This document shows positions 6,620 to 13,151 of a DNA stretch of 13,500 nt, one piece after another. The stretch comes from Microcaldota archaeon (GTDB lineage: Archaea; Micrarchaeota; Micrarchaeia; Anstonellales; Bilamarchaeaceae), in the NCBI GenBank assembly GCA_021823425.1, contig JAKANX010000022.1, forward strand, positions 1 to 13,500, read 5' to 3'. A program made the position numbers and the translations under genes. Positions within the stretch are counted from its first letter, which is position 1. Each line of letters opens with the position of its first letter. The notes below the pieces were generated by a model, which did not search any database, had not been told where the DNA came from, and saw only the letters and a program-made list of their open reading frames with translations.

Positions 6620-6873
6620 TGGTTATCAACGTAAAGAATTTTGTCTATTTTTTTGCTCAGGTTCGGGTCTCCCGAGGAGAAAGCTATCTGTTCGTACGTG
6701 TCAAATATGCTTTTGTATTTTTTTGCCTGCTTTTTTTCTGCAAGGTGCTCCTTCACCAGAAAAACTATCTCACGCAGGGCTTCCCCTGTCGTCAGGTCAT
6801 GCTCTGTCGCGTAGGCCTGTATGTATTTTTTCGTATCCTTGTCCACATTGCGCACGGCAAACATCCCGCTCAT
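6616..6873 (-). CDS. vapB: VapB-like ribbon-helix-helix antitoxin
   Basis: This 85-aa protein starts with a beta-strand (F-A-V-R-N-V) followed by two helices (K-D-T-K-K-Y-I-Q-A-Y-A, then T-G-E-A-L-R-E-I-V-F-L-V), the pattern of a ribbon-helix-helix DNA-binding dimer. The charged C-terminal tail (about 40-85) would wrap around the PIN toxin. It overlaps vapC by 4 bp. Its promoter carries two near-identical palindromes that match this class of repressor. ATG 6864 (residue 4) is an alternative start. The antitoxin role rests on the fold and on the VapC neighbour. Confidence 0.8.
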   Translation of the reverse strand: MSGMFAVRNVDKDTKKYIQAYATEHDLTTGEALREIVFLVKEHLAEKKQAKKYKSIFDTYEQIAFSSGDPNLSKKIDKILYVDNQ

Positions 6874-6882
6874 ATCAGCACC

Positions 6883-6931
6883 TGTTTAACATGTTAAACA
6901 AACATTTTATAAATGTTTAACTTGTTAAACA
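6883..6931 (-). promoter_or_regulatory. vapB promoter with twin palindromic operators
   Basis: Two 18-bp sites of the form tGTTTAAC-NN-GTTAAACa lie at 6883-6900 (perfect palindrome) and 6914-6931 (mismatched only in the central two bases). Their centres are 31 bp apart, about three helical turns. A TATA-like box (ttttataaat on the plus strand, 6905-6914) lies between them, about 25 bp upstream of a start site inside the first palindrome and about 36 bp before ATG 6873. Two VapB dimers or VapBC complexes bound here would enclose the TATA box. Confidence 0.75.
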
Positions 6932-7012
6932 CAGGGCTCGTTCTCATGATTATTTCATTCCTTTGAGGGTATAATAAGGCCCTGAAACGCGCGCTTTCCA
7001 GTGCAATTGCCG

Positions 7013-8596
7013 TCATTCCATCTTATCCTTCAATTCCCGCGTTCCGTCAGCACATGAAGAGATGTAGGTCTGGTTGTAGCCGACAAAATCGTAGTAAATA
7101 TCAAAATCAAACGTGCTGGGCATATCATAGTAGTAGCCGCTGCTAACATCCCCCTCGCCAATTGAATCATCCGTTCCGTCATCGGTGAATACGGGAATAT
7201 GGTCTGCTTCGAGCACCCCGAAATTGAAATTTGCCTCGTTGCTGGCGTTTCCGCTGCCAGCGACCTCAACAGGCACCCATTCGCCGTCGTAGAATTCCAC
7301 CCAAACGTGGGCGAGGTAGCGGTCCGGGTTCTTCTCCACCAAATAGCCTTTCACGAAGCGGGCGGGAATCCCGTCCGCCCTCAATAATGAAATGTACAAA
7401 TGCGCCAGCTCGTCGCATTTTCCGTTCTTGCTGTGCAAGACCTCAACAGGCGTGCGGGAGTAATTGCTAGCCACGGGGTCTATGTAGTATTCGGTGTTGC
7501 TTTTCAGCCAGATGAAAAGAGATTTGGCTACGGTCCAAGTGTCGCCGCTTCCGTTCATCGCCTCCCGCGCTATTGCCATTATCTCCTGATTTGCAGGGTC
7601 TATGAGCCTCTTTCCATTCAGGGTTGTTTCGGAGCCTAGGTAGCCGGGCGCACCGAGGGCGGCTTCCTTTATGCCCATTTCCTTGGGCGAATAGAGCCTA
7701 ATTCCATTAGTCCCGTTCATGTTCACGTAAACATGGCCTTCCACGTACGAATAGCGGCCATTTGAATTGTCCAGCATCCATTCAAGGACACGGTTTCCCG
7801 CGGTGTATCCAGTTCCTATTTCGGAAAAGCCGCTGCGGGGGGCGGGATAAACGTCGTAGGTGGCGCCCGAAGGGTAGGAGACGTTGAAATCCATCCTGCC
7901 GTTGTATATCGTCCCGGAATATCCGTACCTGAGTGCGTAGTTTCCGGACGCGTTCACCCCGTAGTAGATGCAGTCCTTGGGAATGGTCGCGTTCCACGGG
8001 TAGGTGTAACCTTCGCGGAGCGTGAAATTCGCAATCGTGGCGTTCCTGTAAAAGGGCTTCCGGGCCACGATAGTGTAGGTGCCTGCGGGAACCTTGGTGA
8101 GGTTGTACCTACCCTCGGAATCCGTATAAGCGCTGTAACTGGAGCTTTCGTTCATGAGGGTTACGGACGCGTTTTCCAGCGGAATTTCCAGAAGATTCGT
8201 AATAGTCCCGTAAAGGCCTCCCGTGGCGCTTGAAAGGCTCGCGTTCCAATTGCGGGAACGGCCGCCGAGCACGGCGTACCTGAAGATGGTGATGTTGATG
8301 TATCCGGGCTTGGATGCGGTCAGGATATAGGCGCCCTCGGGCACGTTGTTGATGGAATATCCGCCATCCGCGTCCGTATGTGCAGAGTAGGTGGAATTGC
8401 CGACAAGGGTTATGGTGGCGTTCTCCAAGGCCGCGTCATCCCTGCCGGTTATCGTCCCGTGAACGCTTCCGGTGGTGTTCATGTGGAAGTCAATTGAAAA
8501 ATTCGCCCCGTTGCCCGTGAAATCGCCGGGCTCGATGCAGCCGGAAAAGAGAATGGAGAATAGCAAAACCGCCCCTAATCCAACCTCTTTTCCCAA
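7013..8596 (-). CDS. Transglutaminase-like lipoprotein with two carboxypeptidase-regulatory repeats
   Basis: The start is TTG 8596, 5 bp after the upstream stop. Residues 1-20 form a lipoprotein signal ending L-F-S-G-C, so C20 would anchor the protein outside the cell. Two beta-sandwich repeats follow (about 44-108 and 126-195): G-T-I-T-x(8)-L-E-N-A ... Y-S-A-x-T-D-x-x-G-x-Y ... V-P-x-G-x-Y-x-I-x-A. These are CarboxypepD_reg-like domains, sharing many identical residues. A transglutaminase-like core then carries G-K-C-D-E-L (C394) and A-H-V-W-V-E-F-Y (H430). The third position of the triad, usually Asp in W-V-P-V-D, is Glu here (E444). Many N-x-S/T sequons are present. It probably acts as a surface protease or amide-modifying enzyme, or is only a binding fold; the substrate is unknown. 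Confidence 0.85.
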   Translation of the reverse strand: MGKEVGLGAVLLFSILFSGCIEPGDFTGNGANFSIDFHMNTTGSVHGTITGRDDAALENATITLVGNSTYSAHTDADGGYSINNVPEGAYILTASKPGYINITIFRYAVLGGRSRNWNASLSSATGGLYGTITNLLEIPLENASVTLMNESSSYSAYTDSEGRYNLTKVPAGTYTIVARKPFYRNATIANFTLREGYTYPWNATIPKDCIYYGVNASGNYALRYGYSGTIYNGRMDFNVSYPSGATYDVYPAPRSGFSEIGTGYTAGNRVLEWMLDNSNGRYSYVEGHVYVNMNGTNGIRLYSPKEMGIKEAALGAPGYLGSETTLNGKRLIDPANQEIMAIAREAMNGSGDTWTVAKSLFIWLKSNTEYYIDPVASNYSRTPVEVLHSKNGKCDELAHLYISLLRADGIPARFVKGYLVEKNPDRYLAHVWVEFYDGEWVPVEVAGSGNASNEANFNFGVLEADHIPVFTDDGTDDSIGEGDVSSGYYYDMPSTFDFDIYYDFVGYNQTYISSCADGTRELKDKME

Positions 8597-8600
8597 ATCA

Positions 8601-9020
8601 TCAACCCTTCTGGCTTTCCACTAGGTCAATTGCGCTTCCCAAGAGCGTAGCGGGCAGGGAAAGCACCGCAATCCTGCGGACAGCTAGGCCAAGCGGCGTA
8701 GCGCCGTCAATTATTCCAAGAAGCCAGAGCATGGAAATGGAAAAGAATAATGCAAATATGTAGTGGACCGCGAGCCTCAGGGGAATAATGCCCAAAACGG
8801 TCCGCATCTTCCTTTTCCCGAGCTGGCGCACCCCTATCCCGTAGCCTATGAAAACTGAAAGCAGGAGCGTTATCAGGGCGATAAGCGCGACGTTCAGGGG
8901 CGGAAGGCCGTCCGCTATGTGCGGTATGTCCGTCTGGTAGGTGTAAATGAGGGCGCCTGCCAGCGAGCCTACCGCGGTCTGTATCACGTCCCGTTTGTCA
9001 AACCTTTCGAATTCGGGCAT
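8601..9020 (-). CDS. Small four-span membrane protein, possibly DUF2391 family
   Basis: This 139-aa protein has four hydrophobic segments (about 16-33, 42-63, 78-105 and 113-130) joined by short basic loops (residues 66-74, R-Q-L-G-K-R-K-M-R). The opening R-D-V-I-Q-T-A-V-G-S-L-A-G-A and the ending L-S-L-P-A-T-L-L-G-S-A-I-D-L resemble the DUF2391 integral membrane proteins of archaea and cyanobacteria as I remember them, but this is not a firm match. It ends 4 bp before the lipoprotein start, so the two are likely co-transcribed. Function is unknown. Confidence 0.65.
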   Translation of the reverse strand: MPEFERFDKRDVIQTAVGSLAGALIYTYQTDIPHIADGLPPLNVALIALITLLLSVFIGYGIGVRQLGKRKMRTVLGIIPLRLAVHYIFALFFSISMLWLLGIIDGATPLGLAVRRIAVLSLPATLLGSAIDLVESQKG

Positions 9021-9050
9021 GGGAAAACTTGGGGAAAAAGCTTAATTTGC

Positions 9051-9451
9051 CTATGCCTTTTTCATTTTCCCGATAAGCTCGCCCGTGCGCTCCCGGCCCC
9101 GTCCATCCCCTCCTTCATTCCCGTCTTTGCCATTTTGTCTAGGCCAGCCTTGCTCCGGAAAACCACGTGGATTTCCATCCTCGTTTTTCCGCCCCTGTCC
9201 TCCAATTCAAGAGTCTGCTCGGAAACGTGGCCCGGCATGCCCCCGAATTCAAATGTCTGCACGACCTTTTTGTCGGGAGGGGAGCAATTTCCTTGTATTG
9301 CCCGTGGAACGCGAATACATTCCCCCAGGGTCCTTCCGGGCGAAGCGCCACGTGCCGCCGGCTTTGAAATCCGTCATCTCAATCGTGGTAGTGGGGCCGC
9401 GCGGCGCATCACCACTTCCCGCTCGCCCTTCATAGCAAACTCCATTTCCAT
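9051..9451 (-). pseudogene. Decayed AHSA1/SRPBCC-domain gene
   Basis: Pieces of one AHSA1-like (Hsp90-activator/START fold) protein lie in order in different frames. They are: M-K-G-E-R-E-V-V-M-R-R (from 9433); T-T-T-I-E-M ... G-G-T-W-R-F (about 9404-9330); V-F-A-F-H-G-Q-Y-K-E-I (about 9315-9290); F-E-F-G-G-M-P-G-H-V ... G-M-K-E-G-M (to about 9106); and E-R-T-G-E-L-I-G-K-M, ending at TAG 9053-9051. The breaks fall near 9400 (with roughly 20-25 residues missing, compared with the family), at the C-run 9322-9326, at 9275-9282 and at 9092-9100. Intact neighbours on both sides make several read errors in one gene unlikely. The start ATG 9451 follows the upstream stop by 4 bp. Confidence 0.8.
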
Positions 9452-9455
9452 CCAA

Positions 9456-9881
9456 TTACCCGGGCTTCACAGCCACTGAGAAGTCAATGTCCATGCAATT
9501 GAGCAGATGCTCCGGCACTTTGAGACGCGTGGTCGCGAACCATCTGTCCCTTCCTTCCACGAATTCCAGCTTTACGGAATCGCAATGGAGATTCTGCTTC
9601 GTCAAAGAGTCCTTGAACGAGTATTCGGCGGTGAAACCAGGCCCGGGGCCAGCGCGGTGCGCGATCGTAAGCTCAAGAATCAGGCCGTTCCCGTTGTGCT
9701 CTGCGACCTTGAGCGCGATGCGGGTGAGGCAGCCCGAAGCCAGGATTAGCAGCGTGCGCTCCTTCAGCCGCTCTAAAAAATTCAGCCTGGACTTTTCCTC
9801 CAAAGGTTCCTTAAGAAGACGGGGGTTTGCGGTCTGGGCTTCCGGAATGCTGCGTTTGAATACTGCTGCAAGCAACGCCAT
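9456..9881 (-). CDS. Unrecognised 141-aa protein
   Basis: I do not recognise a family. Residues 1-50 are basic and helical. The region from about 55 to 141 alternates hydrophobic and polar residues as in a beta-rich domain (I-A-L-K-V-A, L-I-L-E-L-T-I-A, V-K-L-E-F-V-E, F-S-V-A-V-K) and has three cysteines. No signal peptide is clear, though the first eight residues are hydrophobic. The ATG at 9881 has a G-rich ribosome site (gggagggg) directly upstream with a short spacer, and a TATA-like box (tttatatt) is about 35 bp upstream at 9913-9920. It immediately precedes the AHSA1 pseudogene and may have been its operon partner. A long open frame on the opposite strand (9487-10002) is less likely, as it has no similar start signals. 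Confidence 0.5.
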   Translation of the reverse strand: MALLAAVFKRSIPEAQTANPRLLKEPLEEKSRLNFLERLKERTLLILASGCLTRIALKVAEHNGNGLILELTIAHRAGPGPGFTAEYSFKDSLTKQNLHCDSVKLEFVEGRDRWFATTRLKVPEHLLNCMDIDFSVAVKPG

Positions 9882-9955
9882 ACCCCTCCCACGGAATTAT
9901 GCGCAGTTCACCAATATAAACCTAATCCTTCGGCTCCCAGCTGCGAAAAACAAAA

Positions 9956-11491
9956 TCAGCCGACGTAGAGCTTTCCCACCTCCGTTTTCGCATCCGAAGT
10001 GAAATTAATCCCGAGCGCGCGCAAAGCGCCCGTGTCCTCCCTCCTGAGCGCGTGCGTCGTATGGAGCTCGCAGGAGCGCAATTTCCCGAGCAGCGAAAAG
10101 GCCTTTTCGGCCTCGCCCCCGGATTTTGCGCTCACGGCCAGCACAATCAGTATTTCAGGGACGGAAAGGTTCTCGCTCTCGTCCTCGTAGACCTTTTTCC
10201 TCAATTTCCTTATCTGCGCTATGGCGTCTTGGGAAAGTATGTCTCTCCCCTCGGATATGCCCGCGATTCTCTTGAGCGCGTTCATTATCGCGGCGGATTC
10301 GGCGTGCATGCGCGGGCTGTTCTGCCCCTTCACTATGGAGCCGTCGGAAAGCATGAGCGCCGAGCCTACGTGCGGCCCGGAGTGGCCGTCGTGCATAGCC
10401 GCTTCGCGCGCGGCCAGCACCGCCTTGCGTTCCGAAACGGGTATTTTGCACTTGCGCATCAGCCTTTCCACGCGGAGCGCGGGCGCCTCCTCCCCGATTC
10501 CGGCGAGGAAATCCGCGCGGTAGGAGAAATACCTCCTTATGACTTCCTGCCTCGCCGCCTGCTCGCAGAGCGCGAGGTCCGTAATCCCTTCCTTCATGAA
10601 ATTTATCCCCATGTCAGTGGGCGATTTGTACGTGTTCATGAAATTGGAGGGCGAGGCGATTTTCCTGAACATGCGGTGGATTAACGAGAACCCCTCCACG
10701 TCGCGGTTGTAATTCACGGACTTTTTTCCGTATGCCTTGAGGTGCCACGGGTCTATGAGGTTGAAGTCCCCTATGTCCGCGGTGGCCGCCTCGTATGCCG
10801 CGTTTATCGCCGAGTCAAGGGGAAGGTTCCAAATAGGGAAGCTCTCTAGCTTCGCGTATCCGGACTCCCTGTTGCGCAAATGGTCCTGATACACCATGGA
10901 AAGGCAGGTCGCCATCTTTCCAGAATTCGGGCCCGCGCCAGTGACTATCACTATCGGCTTTTCAGTTTCGAAAAAGGGCTTTTTTCCGAAGCCCGAGGAG
11001 GATGCGATTGCGGAAATGTTGGTGGGGTAGCCCTTGATGAGGCCCCGGAAATGCGCTGCGTACCCCTGCTTTTTCAGATATGCCCCGAACTCCTTTGCCG
11101 CGGGCTCCCCGGAGAAAAGGTTTATCGCCACCGCGGGGACGGAAAAGCCGTATGCCTTTATGGAATCGAGCATTTTCAGCGAAAAGTCCCTGTACGAGAT
11201 GCCGAGCGCGCCCATCCTTTTTCCGGATTCCAAATCACGGGCGCTCACGCAGAACAGGAATTCCACCGGCCTCTTGCGGTCCAGCCTCCTTATGACCTCC
11301 ATTTTCCCGTCAAGCCGGTAGCCCGGAAGCACCCTCGCCGCGTGGTAGTCGTAAAGCAGCTTCCCCCCGAATTCCAGGTAAAGTTTCTCGAATTTCGAAG
11401 CCCGGGCGATAATCGCGTCGGATTGCGCGTCAAAATACCTGTCGGCGTCAAAGCCCCGCCTGCCGAGGTAGGAGAAGGAGTTTTCTGGCAT
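9956..11491 (-). CDS. UPF0371/DUF1846 family protein
   Basis: This 511-aa protein matches the UPF0371 (DUF1846) family over its full length; usual size is about 490-510. Landmarks are F-D-A-D-R-Y-F (14-20), K-L-Y-L-E-F-G-G-K-L-L-Y-D-Y-H-A-x-R-V-L-P-G (36-57), T-G-A-G-P-N-S-G-K-M-A-T-C-L-S (174-188), then G-Y-A-K-L-E-S-F-P-I-W-N-L-P-L, A-A-T-A-D-I-G-D-F-N-L-I-D-P and S-P-T-D-M-G-I-N. The G-x-G-P-x-S-G-K segment resembles a nucleotide-binding loop, but the biochemical role of the family is not established to my knowledge. A TATA-like box (11513-11520) about 26 bp before ATG 11491 suggests a leaderless mRNA. It is divergent from the malate dehydrogenase gene. Confidence 0.93.
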   Translation of the reverse strand: MPENSFSYLGRRGFDADRYFDAQSDAIIARASKFEKLYLEFGGKLLYDYHAARVLPGYRLDGKMEVIRRLDRKRPVEFLFCVSARDLESGKRMGALGISYRDFSLKMLDSIKAYGFSVPAVAINLFSGEPAAKEFGAYLKKQGYAAHFRGLIKGYPTNISAIASSSGFGKKPFFETEKPIVIVTGAGPNSGKMATCLSMVYQDHLRNRESGYAKLESFPIWNLPLDSAINAAYEAATADIGDFNLIDPWHLKAYGKKSVNYNRDVEGFSLIHRMFRKIASPSNFMNTYKSPTDMGINFMKEGITDLALCEQAARQEVIRRYFSYRADFLAGIGEEAPALRVERLMRKCKIPVSERKAVLAAREAAMHDGHSGPHVGSALMLSDGSIVKGQNSPRMHAESAAIMNALKRIAGISEGRDILSQDAIAQIRKLRKKVYEDESENLSVPEILIVLAVSAKSGGEAEKAFSLLGKLRSCELHTTHALRREDTGALRALGINFTSDAKTEVGKLYVG

Positions 11492-11512
11492 GCGGAAGCT
11501 TGGAAAGCACAG

Positions 11513-11520
11513 AATAAATA
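11513..11520 (-). promoter_or_regulatory. TATA-like box of the DUF1846 gene
   Basis: The minus-strand sequence tatttatt lies about 26 bp upstream of ATG 11491 with no Shine-Dalgarno sequence between. A 6+6 bp inverted repeat (gttata-aa-tataac) lies further upstream at 11547-11560. Confidence 0.45.
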
Positions 11521-11583
11521 CTTAACGAGGGGTTTTTTGGTTTTTTGTTATAAATATAACATTTAGTGCATCATACAAACGAA

Positions 11584-11611
11584 TTATTTAAATATGGTTT
11601 CTATACGTATA
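11584..11611 (+). promoter_or_regulatory. Promoter of the malate dehydrogenase operon
   Basis: A TATA-like box (ttatttaaatat, 11586-11595 and flanks) has its centre about 27 bp before an ATG at 11617. A perfect 10-bp palindrome (tatacgtata) at 11602-11611 lies between the two and could be an operator. Confidence 0.5.
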
Positions 11612-11616
11612 ATTGC

Positions 11617-11670
11617 ATGGTGTCTGAAAACGAAGCTTTAGCCGCAAGGTTAAACTTCCGGGAGGAATGA
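11617..11670 (+). CDS. Possible 17-aa leader peptide before malate dehydrogenase
   Basis: A short frame from ATG 11617 to TGA 11668-11670 encodes M-V-S-E-N-E-A-L-A-A-R-L-N-F-R-E-E. Its ATG is at leaderless distance from the TATA-like box. Its last codons overlap the Shine-Dalgarno sequence (ggagg, 11661-11665) of the dehydrogenase, whose ATG follows its stop by 4 bp. Translation of the leader could therefore mask or expose that site. It may equally be untranslated 5' leader. Confidence 0.35.
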   Translation: MVSENEALAARLNFREE

Positions 11671-11674
11671 AAAC

Positions 11675-12694
11675 ATGGCGCATGAATCCAAAGTTACGGT
11701 CATCGGAAGCGGGAAGGTCGCAAGGGCGACCGCGGACAACCTCAGGGGCATACCAAAGCACCTCGTGCTCAAGAGCAGGGACCCCAAGATTGAAGGGTTC
11801 GCGATGGACCAGCGCGACGCGATGAGCACCGAGCGCATGCCCAAGCGCAACCACACCCTGATTCGGGGCACTACCGAGTATCAGGCGACCGAGGGCTCCG
11901 ACATCGTGATAATCGCGGCGGGGCTGCCGAGAAAGCCGGGGCAGAAGAGGAACGACCCGGAGCTCATCAAGGCGAACAAGGCCATGCTGGCTGAAATCAT
12001 GGAAGGGGTTCTCAAGTACAACCCGGACCCGATACTAATCATAGCGACGAACCCCCTGGACGTGATGACGTATTACGCGTCCTACCTAGCCGGATTCAAG
12101 AAGAACCGGGTAATCGGCCTTTCCGGCGCGCTGGACGGCTCTCGCTTCGCAGGCCTGATATCCAAGAAGCTCGGGGTTCCGCCGCACAAAATCACCCCGC
12201 TGGTCCTGGGCGAGCACGGCCCGTCCATGGTGCCTGCGACCGAGCTGACGTTCGTGAACGTGTGCGAGAACGGCGGCGACCCGGAGCTCAAGTCGCTGGA
12301 CGAGCTGGTCCGCATGGGAAGGCTTTCGCACTCGGACCTCATGTCCATGGTGGACAATACGGTGAACAGGGGCACGCACATCGTGGAAACGCTCAAGGAT
12401 TCGGCCTCGGTCGCGCCGGGAATGGCGCTCGCGAGGATGGCAGAGGAGATCTTGTTTGACATCAAGGAGCAGATAGGCGCATCGGTCCTTCTAACCGGCG
12501 AGTTCGGGGAAAGGGGCGTGTGCATGGGCGTGCCCGTGATGCTCTACAACAAGGGGGTGTACGGCGTGATAAACGTGCACGATTCGCTCAACGAGGCGAC
12601 ACAGGCGGCGCTCGCGAAATCCGCCGATGCGATTCGGGCGGACATAGCGAAGCTGGAGCTTCCGATGCACGAGGGCCCGCAAAAGCTAATTTAG
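11675..12694 (+). CDS. mdh: Malate/lactate dehydrogenase family, probably malate dehydrogenase
   Basis: This 339-aa protein has the full LDH/MDH layout. The Rossmann loop G-S-G-K-V-A is at 11-16. The substrate loop G-L-P-R-K-P-G-Q-K-R (83-92) has Arg at 86, the malate (not lactate) specificity position. N126 is in T-N-P-L-D, D154 and R157 are in G-A-L-D-G-S-R-F, and H181 (catalytic, with D154) is in G-E-H-G. It would interconvert malate and oxaloacetate in the cytoplasm. Two departures suggest NADP(H) preference (inference): the third glycine of the G-x-G-x-x-G motif is Ala, and the acidic residue usual at the end of the second strand is replaced by K-S-R (33-35). The start is set by ggagg 9 bp upstream. 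It ends by overlapping the convergent TspO gene by 9 bp. Confidence 0.92.
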   Translation: MAHESKVTVIGSGKVARATADNLRGIPKHLVLKSRDPKIEGFAMDQRDAMSTERMPKRNHTLIRGTTEYQATEGSDIVIIAAGLPRKPGQKRNDPELIKANKAMLAEIMEGVLKYNPDPILIIATNPLDVMTYYASYLAGFKKNRVIGLSGALDGSRFAGLISKKLGVPPHKITPLVLGEHGPSMVPATELTFVNVCENGGDPELKSLDELVRMGRLSHSDLMSMVDNTVNRGTHIVETLKDSASVAPGMALARMAEEILFDIKEQIGASVLLTGEFGERGVCMGVPVMLYNKGVYGVINVHDSLNEATQAALAKSADAIRADIAKLELPMHEGPQKLI

Positions 12695-13150
12695 GCGCCA
12701 AATCGCGAAATTAAGCGCGGCGGCGAACGCCACCCACCCCATGTAGGGAAGCAGGAGCATTCCGGCGGTGCGCGAGTCCTTCCAGAAGTCCCATACGGTG
12801 AGCACAATCGCGACCCACAGCGCCGCCATAACGAAAAGCGCGCCGAGGGGCGAATGCATCCCGAAGAACACTATGGACCAAAGCGCGTTGAGCGCGAGCT
12901 GGACGAGGAATATGGGCATGGCGGATATTGTTTTCCTCCTGATGTATACCATGTAGGCGGAAATGCCCATGATGATGTAAAGCACGGTCCAGACGGGCCC
13001 GAAAACCCAGCCCGGCGGCGCGAGCGCGGGCAGCCGGAGCGTGGAATACCAGCCCGGTATCCCCCCTATCGTGAATATCGCGCCCACGCACCCTGCTAGA
13101 AGGCAGAGCGCTATGAACGCGCCGAGCACGCCTGTATTTCTGGCATCCAT
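12686..13150 (-). CDS. tspO: TspO/MBR family membrane protein
   Basis: The protein shows the TspO signature along its whole length: G-W-Y-S-T-L-R-L-P-A-L-A-P-P-G-W-V-F-G-P-V-W then L-Y-I-I-M-G-I-S-A-Y, Q-L-A-L-N-A-L-W-S-I-V-F-F-G, and Y-x-G-W-V-A-F-A-A-A-L-N near the end. Five membrane helices are expected. Family members bind porphyrins and other hydrophobic ligands; the role in archaea is unclear. ATG 13150 is chosen because agggtg lies 6 bp upstream and the preceding gene's stop ends 1 bp away; GTG 13159 would add three residues and overlap that stop. It follows the MgtA-like gene in the same direction. Its 3' end overlaps the mdh gene by 9 bp. Confidence 0.92.
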   Translation of the reverse strand: MDARNTGVLGAFIALCLLAGCVGAIFTIGGIPGWYSTLRLPALAPPGWVFGPVWTVLYIIMGISAYMVYIRRKTISAMPIFLVQLALNALWSIVFFGMHSPLGALFVMAALWVAIVLTVWDFWKDSRTAGMLLLPYMGWVAFAAALNFAIWRLN

Positions 13151-13151
13151 T

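Noticed and set aside
6940..7012. Possible transcription terminator or further promoter after vapB
   Set aside because: Only a short aggg/ccct match is visible. Nothing strong enough to call.
8919..9479. 186-codon open frame on the plus strand
   Set aside because: Crosses the AHSA1 pseudogene antisense and the start of the membrane-protein gene. The AHSA1 blocks are on the minus strand, so this is a shadow.
9487..10002. 171-codon open frame on the plus strand
   Set aside because: Opposite the 141-aa gene and the end of the DUF1846 gene; it lacks start signals and overlaps a certain gene.
10052..10684. 210-codon open frame on the plus strand
   Set aside because: It lies wholly antisense to the conserved DUF1846 gene. 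It is rich in R, H and G as expected of a G/C-rich shadow frame.
10880..11566. 228-codon open frame on the plus strand
   Set aside because: Antisense to the same DUF1846 gene and running through its promoter; no family pattern.
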